Assembly: GCF_023674425.1 (NCBI RefSeq)
Contig: NZ_CP098401.1
Coordinates: 558,001-622,000 of the forward strand
Source of the DNA: Sphingomonas donggukensis
GTDB taxonomy: Bacteria; Pseudomonadota; Alphaproteobacteria; Sphingomonadales; Sphingomonadaceae
Direction of reading: 5' to 3'
Length of the DNA stretch: 64,000 bases
Positions 24,980-34,287 of the stretch are shown here, one piece after another. Positions within the stretch are counted from its first letter, which is position 1, and every line of letters starts with the position of its first letter. The notes beneath the pieces are model-generated. The model was not told where the DNA came from and did no database searches. It saw nothing but the letters and a program-made list of their open reading frames with translations. The position numbers were made by a program, and so were the translations under genes.

Positions 24980-26769
24980 GCCTGCTGCTGGCGCTGCTCG
25001 CCGCCGCCGCCACACCCGCACCCGCGCAGGATTTCCGCGCGCGCCTGCCGGAAGACGAGGTCATCTACTTCGTGCTGCCAGACCGGTTCGAGAACGGCGA
25101 TCGGTCGAACGATCGCGGCGGGCTGTCTGGCGACCGGCTGACCACCGGCTACGACCCGACGCACAAGGGCTTCTACCACGGCGGCGACCTGAAGGGGCTG
25201 ACCGCGCGGCTCGACTATATCCAGGCGCTCGGCGCGACGGCGATCTGGGTCGGCCCGATCTTCAAGAACAAGGCGGTGCAGGGTGGGCCGGGTCGCGAGA
25301 CCGCGGGCTATCACGGATACTGGATCACCGATTTCACCCGCGTCGACCCGCATCTGGGCACCGCCGAGGATTTCCGCGCGCTGGTCGCTGCGGCGCATGC
25401 GCGGGGGATGAAGGTCTATATGGACATCATCGCCAACCACACCGCCGACGTGATTCAGAACCGCGAATGCGTGGGGAAGACGGAGTGCGTCTATCGCAGC
25501 CGCGCCGATTATCCCTACCAGCGGCGCGGTAAGACGATGATCAACCGCGGGTTTGCCGGCGATGGCGTGCAGACGGCGGAAAATTTCGCGAAGCTGACCG
25601 ATCCCACTTACGCCTACACCCCCTTCGTGCCGGCGGCGGAGCGGACCGTGAAGGTGCCGGCGTGGCTGAACGACGTCACGCTCTACCACAATCGCGGCGA
25701 CACGACGTACCGGAACGAAAGCTCGACGATGGGCGATTTCGTCGGGCTCGACGACCTGATGACCGAAAATCCGCGGGTGCTGGCGGGCATGATCGACATT
25801 TTCGGCGGGTGGATCGACCGCTATGGCATCGACGGCTTCCGCATCGATACCGCCAAGCATGTGAATCCGGAATTCTGGGCAGCGTTCGTGCCGGCGATGC
25901 AGGCGCGTGCCGTGGCCAGGGGCATCCCGAACTTCCACATCTTCGGCGAAGTGTCGGAGCATGACATTCGCCCCGCAGCACTGGCGCAGCATACGATTGT
26001 CGACAAGCTGCCGTCCGTCCTCGACTTCGCGTTCAAGGAAGCGGTGGTGGCGACGGTCGCCGGCACGCGCGGCACCGACATTTTCGAGGCTCTGTTCGAC
26101 GGCGACGTGCTGTATGCCAAGGGGTACGACACGGCGCGTATCCTGCCAACCTTCACCGGCAACCATGACGATGGCCGCTTCGCCACGTCGGTACGCTGGG
26201 CATTCCCGCAGGCAAGCGATGCCGAGATCCTCGACCGGGTGAAGCTGTCGAACGCGATGCTGCTGACCCTGCGCGGCGTGCCGACGATCTATTCGGGCGA
26301 CGAACAGGGTTTCGTCGGCGACGGCGGCGATCAGGACGCGCGCGAGGACATGTTCGCCAGCCGGGTCGCGACGTACAACGACAATCGCCTGATCGGGACG
26401 AGCGCGACGACGGCGACGGCAAACTTCGGACGCGACAATCCCCTGTTCCGCGACCTAGCGACGTTGGCGAAGCTGCGCACGCGGACACCGGCGCTGACCC
26501 GCGGGCGGCAAATGCTGCGCGCGCGGCAGGAGACGCCGGGGCTGCTCGCGATCTCTCGGTTCGATCCCGTGACCGGGGCGGAGGTGCTGCTGGCGTTCAA
26601 CACGTCCACCGCGCCGCTCTCCCGCGCGGTCGAGGTCGATGTGACGTCCGCGAAGTTCGAGACCCTCGCCGGTGCCCGCTGCGCAGCCCGCGCGACCGCG
26701 CCCGGCAGCGTCACCGTGACTCTGCCGCCGCTCGGCTATGCAGTTTGCGCCGCGGAGCGTGCCCGATGA
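24976..26769 (+). CDS. Exported GH13 alpha-amylase
   Basis: A 597-aa glycosidase with a short signal peptide (SLLLALLAAAATPAPA). It hydrolyses alpha-1,4-glucans, probably in the periplasm. The four GH13 regions are present: DIIANH (about 150), GFRIDTAKH with nucleophile Asp (about 291), FGEVSE with the acid Glu (about 326), and GNHDDG (about 396). The C-terminal beta domain ends PPLGYAVCA. It is coupled by ATGA on both sides, to the halogenase-like gene and to the alpha-glucosidase. It resembles cyclomaltodextrinase/neopullulanase-like amylases; the exact specificity is not determined. Confidence 0.93.
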   Translation: MSLLLALLAAAATPAPAQDFRARLPEDEVIYFVLPDRFENGDRSNDRGGLSGDRLTTGYDPTHKGFYHGGDLKGLTARLDYIQALGATAIWVGPIFKNKAVQGGPGRETAGYHGYWITDFTRVDPHLGTAEDFRALVAAAHARGMKVYMDIIANHTADVIQNRECVGKTECVYRSRADYPYQRRGKTMINRGFAGDGVQTAENFAKLTDPTYAYTPFVPAAERTVKVPAWLNDVTLYHNRGDTTYRNESSTMGDFVGLDDLMTENPRVLAGMIDIFGGWIDRYGIDGFRIDTAKHVNPEFWAAFVPAMQARAVARGIPNFHIFGEVSEHDIRPAALAQHTIVDKLPSVLDFAFKEAVVATVAGTRGTDIFEALFDGDVLYAKGYDTARILPTFTGNHDDGRFATSVRWAFPQASDAEILDRVKLSNAMLLTLRGVPTIYSGDEQGFVGDGGDQDAREDMFASRVATYNDNRLIGTSATTATANFGRDNPLFRDLATLAKLRTRTPALTRGRQMLRARQETPGLLAISRFDPVTGAEVLLAFNTSTAPLSRAVEVDVTSAKFETLAGARCAARATAPGSVTVTLPPLGYAVCAAERAR

Positions 26770-28391
26770 CCGATCCGCAGCGCGTGCCCGCGACCGCGCC
26801 GACCCGCGAATGGTGGCGCGGCGCGGCGATCTATCAGATCTATCCGCGCAGCTTCGCCGATTCGAACGGCGACGGCATCGGCGACCTGCCCGGCATCACC
26901 GGGCATCTCGACTATGTCGCGGCGCTGGGAGTCGATGCGATCTGGCTGTCGCCGTTCTTCACCTCGCCGATGAAGGATTTCGGCTACGACGTGGCCGACT
27001 ACTGCGGGGTCGACCCGATCTTCGGCACGCTCGACGATTTCGACGCGCTGGTCGCGCGGGCGCATGACCTGCGGCTGAAGGTGATCGTCGACCAGGTCTA
27101 TTCGCACACCAGCGACGAGCACCCGTGGTTTACCGAAAGCCGCGCGAGCCGCACCAACGCGCGGGCCGACTGGTACGTCTGGGCCGATGCGAAGGCGGAC
27201 GGCGCGCCGCCCAACAACTGGCAGTCGGTGTTCGGCGGCCCGGCGTGGACGTGGGACGCGCGGCGCGGGCAATATTATCTGCACAATTTCCTCAGCAGCC
27301 AGCCGCAGCTGAACGGGCATAACCCCGACGTGCAGGCGGCGTTGCTGAACGTCGCGCGCTTCTGGCTGGATCGCGGCGTCGACGGGTTCCGTGTCGACGC
27401 GATCAACTTCGCGATGCATGACCCTGCGCTCACCGACAATCCGCCGGCGCCGACCGGCAACGGAGTCCGCACGCGGCCGTTCGATTTCCAGCTGCACGTC
27501 CACAACCAGTCGCATCCCGACATCCCGTTGTTCCTCGAACGGCTCCGCGCGCTGCTCGACAGCTATGGCGGCAAGTTCACCGTGGCCGAAGTCGGCGGGG
27601 CGGACAGCGACCGCGAGATGAAGGCGTTCACGTCCGATCGCCGGCGGCTCGACAGCGCCTATGGCTTCGACTTCCTCTACGCCGCCGAACTGAACCCGAA
27701 AGTGGTGGCCGAGGCGGTCGAGAACTGGCCCGACACGCCCGGCACCGGCTGGCCGAGCTGGGCGTTCGAGAACCACGACGCGCCGCGCGCGATCTCGCGC
27801 TGGGCGGCGCCCGACCAGCGCGAGGCGTTCGCCGCGGTCAAGATGCTGCTGCTGGTCTGCCTGCGGGGGTCGATCATCCTCTATTACGGCGAGGAGCTGG
27901 GCCTGACTCAGGTCGACGTGCCGTTCGAAAGCCTGCAGGATCCCGAGGCGATCGCGAACTGGCCGCTCACCTTGTCGCGCGACGGCGCGCGCACGCCGAT
28001 GCCGTGGCGGTCGGATGCGGCGGGGTTGGGCTTTTCGGGGGCGACGCCGTGGCTGCCGACCGGGCCGGACCACGCCGCGCTGGCCGTCGATGTGCAGCAG
28101 GGCGATGCGGGCTCGATGCTGGCGCTGACGCGGCGGTTGTTGGCGTTCCGGAACACCAACGACGCGTTGCTGACCGGCGGCATCACCGTCCGGGTTGCGA
28201 CCGACACGCTGCTGGTGTTCGAACGCGCGAGCGCCGACGAGGTGCTGCTGTGCGCGTTCAACCTGGGAAGCGAGGCCGCCGACTGCACGCCCGCGCAGCC
28301 GGGGCGCTGGCGCGTGGTAGAGCAAGTCGGCACAGTCGATCGATGGAATCTGGCCGGCCTGTCGGGCCTGGTCGCGAGGAGAATGGCATGA
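26766..28391 (+). CDS. GH13 alpha-glucosidase (cytoplasmic)
   Basis: A 541-aa enzyme without signal peptide that releases glucose from malto- or isomalto-oligosaccharides. YQIYPRSFADSNGDGIGDLP is the N-terminal signature of oligo-1,6-glucosidase-type GH13 members. DQVYSHTSDEHPWF, GFRVDAINF (nucleophile near residue 210), VAEVGG (acid/base near 273) and FENHDAPR (near 335) are regions I-IV. The SHTS in region I is the type seen in GH13_23 alpha-glucosidases of alphaproteobacteria. The ATG at 26766 overlaps the amylase stop. Together with the exported GH13 and GH97 enzymes it completes starch breakdown. Confidence 0.93.
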   Translation: MTDPQRVPATAPTREWWRGAAIYQIYPRSFADSNGDGIGDLPGITGHLDYVAALGVDAIWLSPFFTSPMKDFGYDVADYCGVDPIFGTLDDFDALVARAHDLRLKVIVDQVYSHTSDEHPWFTESRASRTNARADWYVWADAKADGAPPNNWQSVFGGPAWTWDARRGQYYLHNFLSSQPQLNGHNPDVQAALLNVARFWLDRGVDGFRVDAINFAMHDPALTDNPPAPTGNGVRTRPFDFQLHVHNQSHPDIPLFLERLRALLDSYGGKFTVAEVGGADSDREMKAFTSDRRRLDSAYGFDFLYAAELNPKVVAEAVENWPDTPGTGWPSWAFENHDAPRAISRWAAPDQREAFAAVKMLLLVCLRGSIILYYGEELGLTQVDVPFESLQDPEAIANWPLTLSRDGARTPMPWRSDAAGLGFSGATPWLPTGPDHAALAVDVQQGDAGSMLALTRRLLAFRNTNDALLTGGITVRVATDTLLVFERASADEVLLCAFNLGSEAADCTPAQPGRWRVVEQVGTVDRWNLAGLSGLVARRMA

Positions 28392-30433
28392 TGATGCGGA
28401 TGATGGCGAGCGTGCTCGCGCTGGTGGCGGCGACGCCCGCGTTGGCGGAAGTGGTCGCGAAGGCGGAATCGCCCGACAAGTCGATCAGCGTCGCGGTGTC
28501 GATCGATAACGATGGGCGCCCGACCTATGCCATTACGCGCAAGGGCAAGCCGCTGGTGAACGACAGCGCGCTCGGCTTCCTGTTCACCGACGCGCCCAAG
28601 CTCGACCGCTATTTCGCGCTGGTCGATGCGAAGACCGCGAAGTCAGATACCAGCTGGACCCAGCCGTTCGGCGAATGGACGACGATCCGCGACAACCACG
28701 TCGACCTGACTGTGCGCCTCAAGGAAAAGGTGCGCCAGCAGCGCGAGATGACGGTCACCTTCCGCGTCTTCGATGACGGCGTCGGCTTTCGCTACACGCT
28801 GCCCGACCAGCCGAATTTGCACCACGCCAACATCGCCGAGGAGCTGACCGAGTTCGCGATCGCCGAGGAGGGCACCGCGTGGTGGAAGCCTGCATACGGC
28901 TGGAACCGCGAGGAATATCTCTACAATACGACGCCGATCAGCAGCATCGGCACCGCCCAGACCGTGCTGACGATGAAGCTCGCGTCGGGCACCCACTTGG
29001 CCATCCATGAAGCGGCGCTGGTGGATTATTCGGCGATGAACCTTGCGCGGTTCGAGGGCACGAAGCTGCGCGCGAACCTGACGCCCGGATCGGGCGCGCC
29101 GAAGGTCAGCCGCGACGCCGGCTTCTCGACGCCGTGGCGGACCATCGCGATCGCCGACGATGCGCCGGGGCTCTACAAGGCCAGCCAGATCACGCTAAAC
29201 CTGAACGAGCCGAACAAGCTCGGCAACGTGTCGAGCTGGATCAAGCCGGGGAAGTTCGCGGGCGTCTGGTGGAACATGATTACCGGTCGCTGGAGCTGGG
29301 CGCGTGGGCCGCAGCACGGCGCGACGAACGCGCACGTCCGCCAGTACATCGACTTCGCCGCCGCGAACGGCATCCCCGGCGTGCTGGTCGAGGGCTGGAA
29401 CGTCGGCTGGGACGGCGACTGGTTCGGCAACGGCAACGACATGAACTTTGCCCAGCCGACCGCCGATTTCGACGCCGCGGGCCTCGCCGCCTACGCCAAG
29501 TCGAAGGGCGTGTACCTGATCGGTCATCACGAAACCGGCGGGTCGGCGAGCCACTACGACAAGCAGCTCGACACCGCGTTCAAATTCGCGGCCGACCACG
29601 GCGAGCCGGTGGTGAAGACCGGCTACGTCACCGACGCCGGCCAGATCGAGCGGGTGGACGCCGACGGCACGACGCACCGCGAATGGCATGAGGGGCAGTG
29701 GATGGTGAACCACTACCTGCGCGTCGTGCAGGCCGCAGCGAAGTACAAGGTGTCGATCGACAGCCACGAACCGGTCAAGGACACGGGGCTCCGCCGCACC
29801 TATCCCAACTGGGTCGCGCGCGAGGGCGGGCGCGGCATGGAATATATGAGCTGGGCGGGGAAGAACCCGCCCGAGCATGAAGCCAATATGGTCTTCACCC
29901 AGCTGCTCGGTGGGCCGATGGACTTCACCCCCGGCATCGTCAGCCTGAAGGGGTCGGAGAATTCGGACCTGCCCTCCACGCTCGCCAAGCAGCTGGCGAA
30001 TTACGTCGTGATCTACTCGCCGGTGGTGATGGTCGCCGACACGCCCGCAGCCTATGCCAAGGTGCCGGGCGCGTTCCAGTTCATCAAGGACGTGCCAACC
30101 GACTGGTCGGAGACGCGCGTTCTGAACGGCGAGGTCGGCGACTATGTCACGATCGTTCGCAAGCAGAAGGGATCGAGCGACTGGTTCCTGGGCGCGGTCG
30201 GCGATGAGCAGGCGCGCGCCAGCACGATCGCGCTCGATTTCCTCGATGCGGGCAAGACCTATACCGCGCAGATCTATCGCGACGGGCCGGGCGCCGATTA
30301 CCGCACGCCGACGCGCCATGCGATCACGATCGAGAGCAAGCCTGTGCGCAAGGGCGACACGCTGAAGCTGGCCTTGGCGCCGGGCGGTGGGCAGGCGATC
30401 CGTTTCGTCGCGCCGGGCAAGCGCCGCAAGTGA
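28388..30433 (+). CDS. Exported GH97 alpha-glucosidase
   Basis: A 681-aa exported glycosidase of family GH97 (SusB-like). The signal peptide is MMMRMMASVLALVAATPALA. The N-terminal beta-sandwich is followed by a TIM barrel with GVLVEGWNVGWDGDWFG, LIGHHETGGSASHYD and IDSHEPVKDTGLRRTYPN, then REGGRGMEY. The Glu residues in SHEP and REGGRGMEY match the positions expected in inverting, SusB-type members. Three ATG codons occur in series at the start; the first overlaps the preceding stop (ATGA) and has GAGGAGA upstream. The gene overlaps the esterase gene by GTGA. Confidence 0.93.
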   Translation: MMMRMMASVLALVAATPALAEVVAKAESPDKSISVAVSIDNDGRPTYAITRKGKPLVNDSALGFLFTDAPKLDRYFALVDAKTAKSDTSWTQPFGEWTTIRDNHVDLTVRLKEKVRQQREMTVTFRVFDDGVGFRYTLPDQPNLHHANIAEELTEFAIAEEGTAWWKPAYGWNREEYLYNTTPISSIGTAQTVLTMKLASGTHLAIHEAALVDYSAMNLARFEGTKLRANLTPGSGAPKVSRDAGFSTPWRTIAIADDAPGLYKASQITLNLNEPNKLGNVSSWIKPGKFAGVWWNMITGRWSWARGPQHGATNAHVRQYIDFAAANGIPGVLVEGWNVGWDGDWFGNGNDMNFAQPTADFDAAGLAAYAKSKGVYLIGHHETGGSASHYDKQLDTAFKFAADHGEPVVKTGYVTDAGQIERVDADGTTHREWHEGQWMVNHYLRVVQAAAKYKVSIDSHEPVKDTGLRRTYPNWVAREGGRGMEYMSWAGKNPPEHEANMVFTQLLGGPMDFTPGIVSLKGSENSDLPSTLAKQLANYVVIYSPVVMVADTPAAYAKVPGAFQFIKDVPTDWSETRVLNGEVGDYVTIVRKQKGSSDWFLGAVGDEQARASTIALDFLDAGKTYTAQIYRDGPGADYRTPTRHAITIESKPVRKGDTLKLALAPGGGQAIRFVAPGKRRK

Positions 30434-31329
30434 TGCGCTGGATCGCCGCCCTGCTGCTCGCGTTCGCCTCTGCCGGCAGCGCGCAGGCGCAGCAGGGCGG
30501 GCGGTTCGACGAGATGTTCGTGACCGCGGGCGCGCCGATCGGCGAGGTCCATGCGACGGTGTGGCTGCCGCCCGGCTATGACGCGGGCAAGCAGCGCTAC
30601 GGCGTCGTGTACATGCAGGATGGGCAGAATGTGTTCGTGCCCGCGCGGTCGGGCTTCAACAAGGTGTGGGGCGCGGACAAGGCGGTCACGCGGCTGGTCG
30701 CGGCGGGCCGCATCGCGCCGCTGATCGTCGTCGCGATCGATCATCCCGGCAAGGCGCGCTATCGCCAGTATTTTCCGCAGGCGCTGTACGCGGCGGCGAC
30801 GCCCGCGGTGCGCGCGGTGTTCGACAAGGCAGCGGAGGGGCCGATCACGGGCGACGCCTACGTCGATCTCCTCGCGCACACGCTGAAGCCGATGATCGAC
30901 CGCGCCTACCGCACCCGCCGCGATGCTGCGCACACCGGCATCATAGGGTCGAGCATGGGTGGGCTGATCTCGTGCTACGCCTTCGTTCGCAGGCCCAGGG
31001 TGTTCGGGCGGGCGGGGTGCGTATCGACCCACTGGCTGTTGACGATGCCGGCCGACCTGCCGCCCGACGCCGACGTGCTGGGGTTGTGGGAGACATATCT
31101 TGCCGCGAACCTCGGCAAGACGGCGGGGCGGCGGTTGTGGATGGACCACGGCACCGAGACGCTCGACGCAAACTACGCCCCGTGGCAGGCGCGGATCGAC
31201 GCGGCGGTGACGCGGGCCGGCTGGGTCCGTGACCGTGACTTCGCGAGCCGCGAATACAAGGGCGCGGCGCATGAGGAGAACGCCTGGGCGGCGCGGCTCG
31301 ACGACATCCTCGCCTGGTTGTTCGCGTGA
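30430..31329 (+). CDS. Exported putative esterase (esterase D / CE1-like)
   Basis: A 299-aa hydrolase with a signal peptide (residues 1-20, AGSAQAQQ). It contains YMQDGQNVF, a typical segment of the esterase family PF00756, nucleophile motif GSSMGGL near residue 176, and a C-terminal His in KGAAHEENAW. The GTG start overlaps the GH97 stop; an ATG follows at once. In this locus it could remove acyl groups from imported glycans, or act like the IroE/Fes-like esterases of the same fold; the former is favoured by context only. Confidence 0.85.
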   Translation: MMRWIAALLLAFASAGSAQAQQGGRFDEMFVTAGAPIGEVHATVWLPPGYDAGKQRYGVVYMQDGQNVFVPARSGFNKVWGADKAVTRLVAAGRIAPLIVVAIDHPGKARYRQYFPQALYAAATPAVRAVFDKAAEGPITGDAYVDLLAHTLKPMIDRAYRTRRDAAHTGIIGSSMGGLISCYAFVRRPRVFGRAGCVSTHWLLTMPADLPPDADVLGLWETYLAANLGKTAGRRLWMDHGTETLDANYAPWQARIDAAVTRAGWVRDRDFASREYKGAAHEENAWAARLDDILAWLFA

Positions 31330-32831
31330 GTGAGCCGCACCCTAGAATCGCGATCTTGGGCGGCGGCACGGCGGGGTGGATGACCGCGTGCCTGATGGCA
31401 AAGGCGTGGCCCGCCGCCGACATCACCGTCATCGAAAGCCCCGACATCGGCATCGTCGGGGTGGGCGAGGGATCGACCCCGCAACTCCGCCAGTTCTTCC
31501 GCGACCTGGGCATCGCGGAGAGCGAATGGATGCCGGCGTGCAACGCCACGTACAAGGCGGGCATCCGCTTCGTCGGCTGGTCCGATGCAAGCGGCTTCGG
31601 CGACTACATCCACCCCTTCGCCAGCGACGTCGATGTCCATAGCGAGGGCGCGTTCCACCACGCCGCCCGCGCGCGTCGGACGGGGCATGACGTGCCCGCG
31701 CATCCCGATGCGTTCTTCCTCAACAGCTGGCTGATCGCCAACGCCCGCGCGCCGCTGCCGGCGGCAAATTTTCCGTTCGATGCGAGCTACGGCTATCATT
31801 TCGATGCGCATCTGGTCGGCGCGTTCCTGCGCGACCACGCGGTCGGGCGCGGGGTGACGCACGTGGCGCGCACCGTGACCGAGGTCGTGGTGGGGGAGGA
31901 CGGCGCGGTCCGCCATTTGGCGCTCGACGGCGGCGACACGGTCGCGGCGGACATGTTCGTCGATTGCAGCGGCTTCCGATCGGTGATCGCGCAGGCGGCG
32001 CTGGGTGCCAAGTTCCTGCCGTTCGCGTCGAACCTGTTCAACGACCGCGCGGTCGTGATGCCGACGCCGTCCGACCCGACCGGCACCAACGTCCACACGA
32101 CGTCCACCGCGTTGTCGAGCGGTTGGGCGTGGCACATTCCGCTGACCAGCCGGGTCGGCAACGGATATGTCTATTCCAGCCGCTACATCGACGCCGATGC
32201 CGCGGAGGCGGAGCTGCGCGCGCAACTGGGCGTCGGCGATGCCGGGACTGCGCGTCACCTGACGATGAAGGTCGGGCGGATCGAGACGACGTGGACCGGC
32301 AACTGCCTGGCGGTCGGCCTGTCGCAGGGGTTCATCGAACCGCTGGAGGCGACCGCGCTGCACATCGTCCAGGCGACCGTCGAGGGCTTCATCGCGGCAT
32401 GGGAAGGCGGCGGCTTCACGCCGGCACACCGCGACCAGTTCAACACCGTCATTGCCCGCCGGTACGAGGGTATCCGCGATTACATCGTCGCGCACTACCG
32501 GCTGAACCAGCGCGGCGGCGGCGAGTATTGGCGCGATGCCGCGGCGATGGACACGCTGAGTGATAGCCTGAAATCGATCATGACCTGCTGGTTCACCGGC
32601 GGCGACCTGGTCGCGGAAATCGCGGCGCAGGACATCGGTAAATATTATGCGCCGCTGTCCTGGGGATGCCTGTTCGCCGGATACGGCACCTATCCTGATG
32701 CCGCACGGTTGCGCGCGGTTGCCGAGCCTGATGACCCGGCGCGGATCGCGCGTTTCCTGAGCGCGTGCGGATCGAATTTTGCCGGCCATGATGCGGTGCT
32801 CGCGTCGCAACGCGTGAGGGAGGACGCATGA
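31326..32831 (+). CDS. Tryptophan-halogenase-like flavoprotein 2
   Basis: A 501-aa second halogenase-like flavoprotein. GGGTAG (12-17) is the FAD site, Lys77 (ATYKAGIRF) fits the catalytic Lys, and WAWHIP (near 268) is the WxWxIP motif. Glu341 is kept in EPLEATALH but the following Ser of PrnA is Ala342. The GTG start overlaps the esterase stop and its own stop overlaps the MFS ATG. It is a diverged paralogue of the first halogenase-like gene at 23465. The role in the locus is unknown; halide-independent oxidation is possible. Confidence 0.9.
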   Translation: MSEPHPRIAILGGGTAGWMTACLMAKAWPAADITVIESPDIGIVGVGEGSTPQLRQFFRDLGIAESEWMPACNATYKAGIRFVGWSDASGFGDYIHPFASDVDVHSEGAFHHAARARRTGHDVPAHPDAFFLNSWLIANARAPLPAANFPFDASYGYHFDAHLVGAFLRDHAVGRGVTHVARTVTEVVVGEDGAVRHLALDGGDTVAADMFVDCSGFRSVIAQAALGAKFLPFASNLFNDRAVVMPTPSDPTGTNVHTTSTALSSGWAWHIPLTSRVGNGYVYSSRYIDADAAEAELRAQLGVGDAGTARHLTMKVGRIETTWTGNCLAVGLSQGFIEPLEATALHIVQATVEGFIAAWEGGGFTPAHRDQFNTVIARRYEGIRDYIVAHYRLNQRGGGEYWRDAAAMDTLSDSLKSIMTCWFTGGDLVAEIAAQDIGKYYAPLSWGCLFAGYGTYPDAARLRAVAEPDDPARIARFLSACGSNFAGHDAVLASQRVREDA

Positions 32832-34183
32832 CCGCAGCGGCGATCGATCTCGGCAACCCGGTCTATGTCGGCGTGCCCAAGCCGCGCCTGTCGCTGGCGC
32901 GCATCGTCCAGATGAACATCGGGTTCTTCGGGCTGCAGTTCAGCTTCGGACTGCAACAGGCGAACATGGGGCCGATCTACAGCTTCCTCGGCGCGGACGA
33001 GGCGACGATGCCGCTGCTGTGGCTGGCAGGGCCGATGACCGGCCTGCTGGTGCAGCCGTTCATCGGCGCGCTGAGCGACCGTACGGTGACGCGCTGGGGG
33101 CGGCGGACGCCGTATTTCCTGATCGGCGCGGTGTTGTGCAGCCTGTGCCTGCTGGCGATGCCCTACAGTCCGGCGCTGTGGGTCGCGGCTAGCCTGTTGT
33201 GGATTCTGGACGCGGCCAACAATGTGACGATGGAGCCGTACCGCGCCTATGTCGGCGATCGGCTCGACGCGTCGCAGCGTCCGATCGGCTTCATGACGCA
33301 GAGTGCGTTCACCGGCCTTGCGCAGACATTGTCCTACCTGTCGCCGTCGATCCTGGTGTGGTGGGGAATGGACCTGAACGCGGTCGATCCCAACGGCATC
33401 CCGCACGTGACGCGCATCGCGTTCCTGATCGGTGCGGTGCTGTCGCTGGGGTCGATCCTGTGGTCGGTGATCCGCGTGCCCGAACTGCCGCTGACGCCCG
33501 CGGAAGTCGCCGAGATGCAGAGCCGCCGCCTGTCGTTCGGCGCGGCGCTGGCCGACATTCGCGATGCGGTGGTCGAGATGCCGCCGGCGATGCGCAAGCT
33601 GGCGGTGGCGATGCTGTTCCAATGGTATGCGATGTTCGCGTACTGGCAGTACATCAGCCACGCGCTGTCGCGGTCGCTGTTCGGCACGGCGGATGCTGGG
33701 TCGGAGGGGTTTCGCCAGGCGGTGCTCGCGACCGGGCAGTTGGGCGGGCTCTATAATTTCGTCGCGTTCGTCGCCGCCTTCGCGCTGATCCCGCTGACCC
33801 GCGCGGTCGGCCCGCGGCGAGTGCACGCGGTGTGCGTCGCGTGCTCGGGTTGCGCGATGCTGGCGATCCCGCACATGACTACGCAAGCGGCGCTGGTGCT
33901 GCCGATGATCGGCATCGGCCTCGGCTGGGCGAGCCTGATGGGGTGCCCGTACATCATGCTGGCGAACAGCATCCCGCCGGCGCGGACGGGCATCTATATG
34001 GGCATCTTCAACATGTTCATCGTCCTGCCGATGCTGGTCGAGACGCTGACCATGCCGCTGATCTACGGCCCGCTGCTGGGCGGCGATGCGCGGAACGTGC
34101 TGATGCTCGGCGGCGTGTTCATGCTGATCGCCGGCGGCGCGACGCTGCTGGTCGGGCGCACGCGGACGAGTCAAGATAGCTAA
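32828..34183 (+). CDS. MFS sugar transporter 1 (GPH/SLC45-like)
   Basis: A 451-aa twelve-helix transporter of the inner membrane. [20 protein letters not shown] in TM1 and the loop [16 protein letters not shown] (the MFS D-R/K-G-R-R signature between TM2 and TM3) are typical of the glycoside-pentoside-hexuronide/SLC45 group, which includes maltose and sucrose:proton symporters. It is coupled by ATGA to the second halogenase-like gene and is the last coupled gene before the repeat at 34185. In context it should move maltose or maltodextrins into the cytoplasm. Confidence 0.9.
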   Translation: MTAAAIDLGNPVYVGVPKPRLSLARIVQMNIGFFGLQFSFGLQQANMGPIYSFLGADEATMPLLWLAGPMTGLLVQPFIGALSDRTVTRWGRRTPYFLIGAVLCSLCLLAMPYSPALWVAASLLWILDAANNVTMEPYRAYVGDRLDASQRPIGFMTQSAFTGLAQTLSYLSPSILVWWGMDLNAVDPNGIPHVTRIAFLIGAVLSLGSILWSVIRVPELPLTPAEVAEMQSRRLSFGAALADIRDAVVEMPPAMRKLAVAMLFQWYAMFAYWQYISHALSRSLFGTADAGSEGFRQAVLATGQLGGLYNFVAFVAAFALIPLTRAVGPRRVHAVCVACSGCAMLAIPHMTTQAALVLPMIGIGLGWASLMGCPYIMLANSIPPARTGIYMGIFNMFIVLPMLVETLTMPLIYGPLLGGDARNVLMLGGVFMLIAGGATLLVGRTRTSQDS

Positions 34184-34184
34184 A

Positions 34185-34268
34185 CCCGTTCGTGCTGAGC
34201 GTGTCGAAGCACATGATCCGGGCGCCGCGCTCGATCACACGCACTTCGACACGCTCAGTGCGAACGGG
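34185..34268. repeat. Dispersed inverted repeat, copy B
   Basis: Arms at 34185-34209 and 34244-34268, 25 bp each, differ at two positions. The unit starts CCCGTTCGTGCTGAGCGTGT followed by CGAAG. It begins 1 bp after the stop of the first MFS gene and ends 19 bp before the second MFS start, so it breaks the otherwise overlapping operon. Same family as 6600-6667 and 47808-47911. Confidence 0.8.
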
Positions 34269-34287
34269 GAATAAGGGGAGGGATAGG

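Noticed and set aside
23465..32831. Halogenase-like genes as a secondary-metabolite cluster
   Set aside because: No NRPS, PKS, indole or prenyl genes; the neighbours are sugar receptor, glycosidases and sugar transporters.
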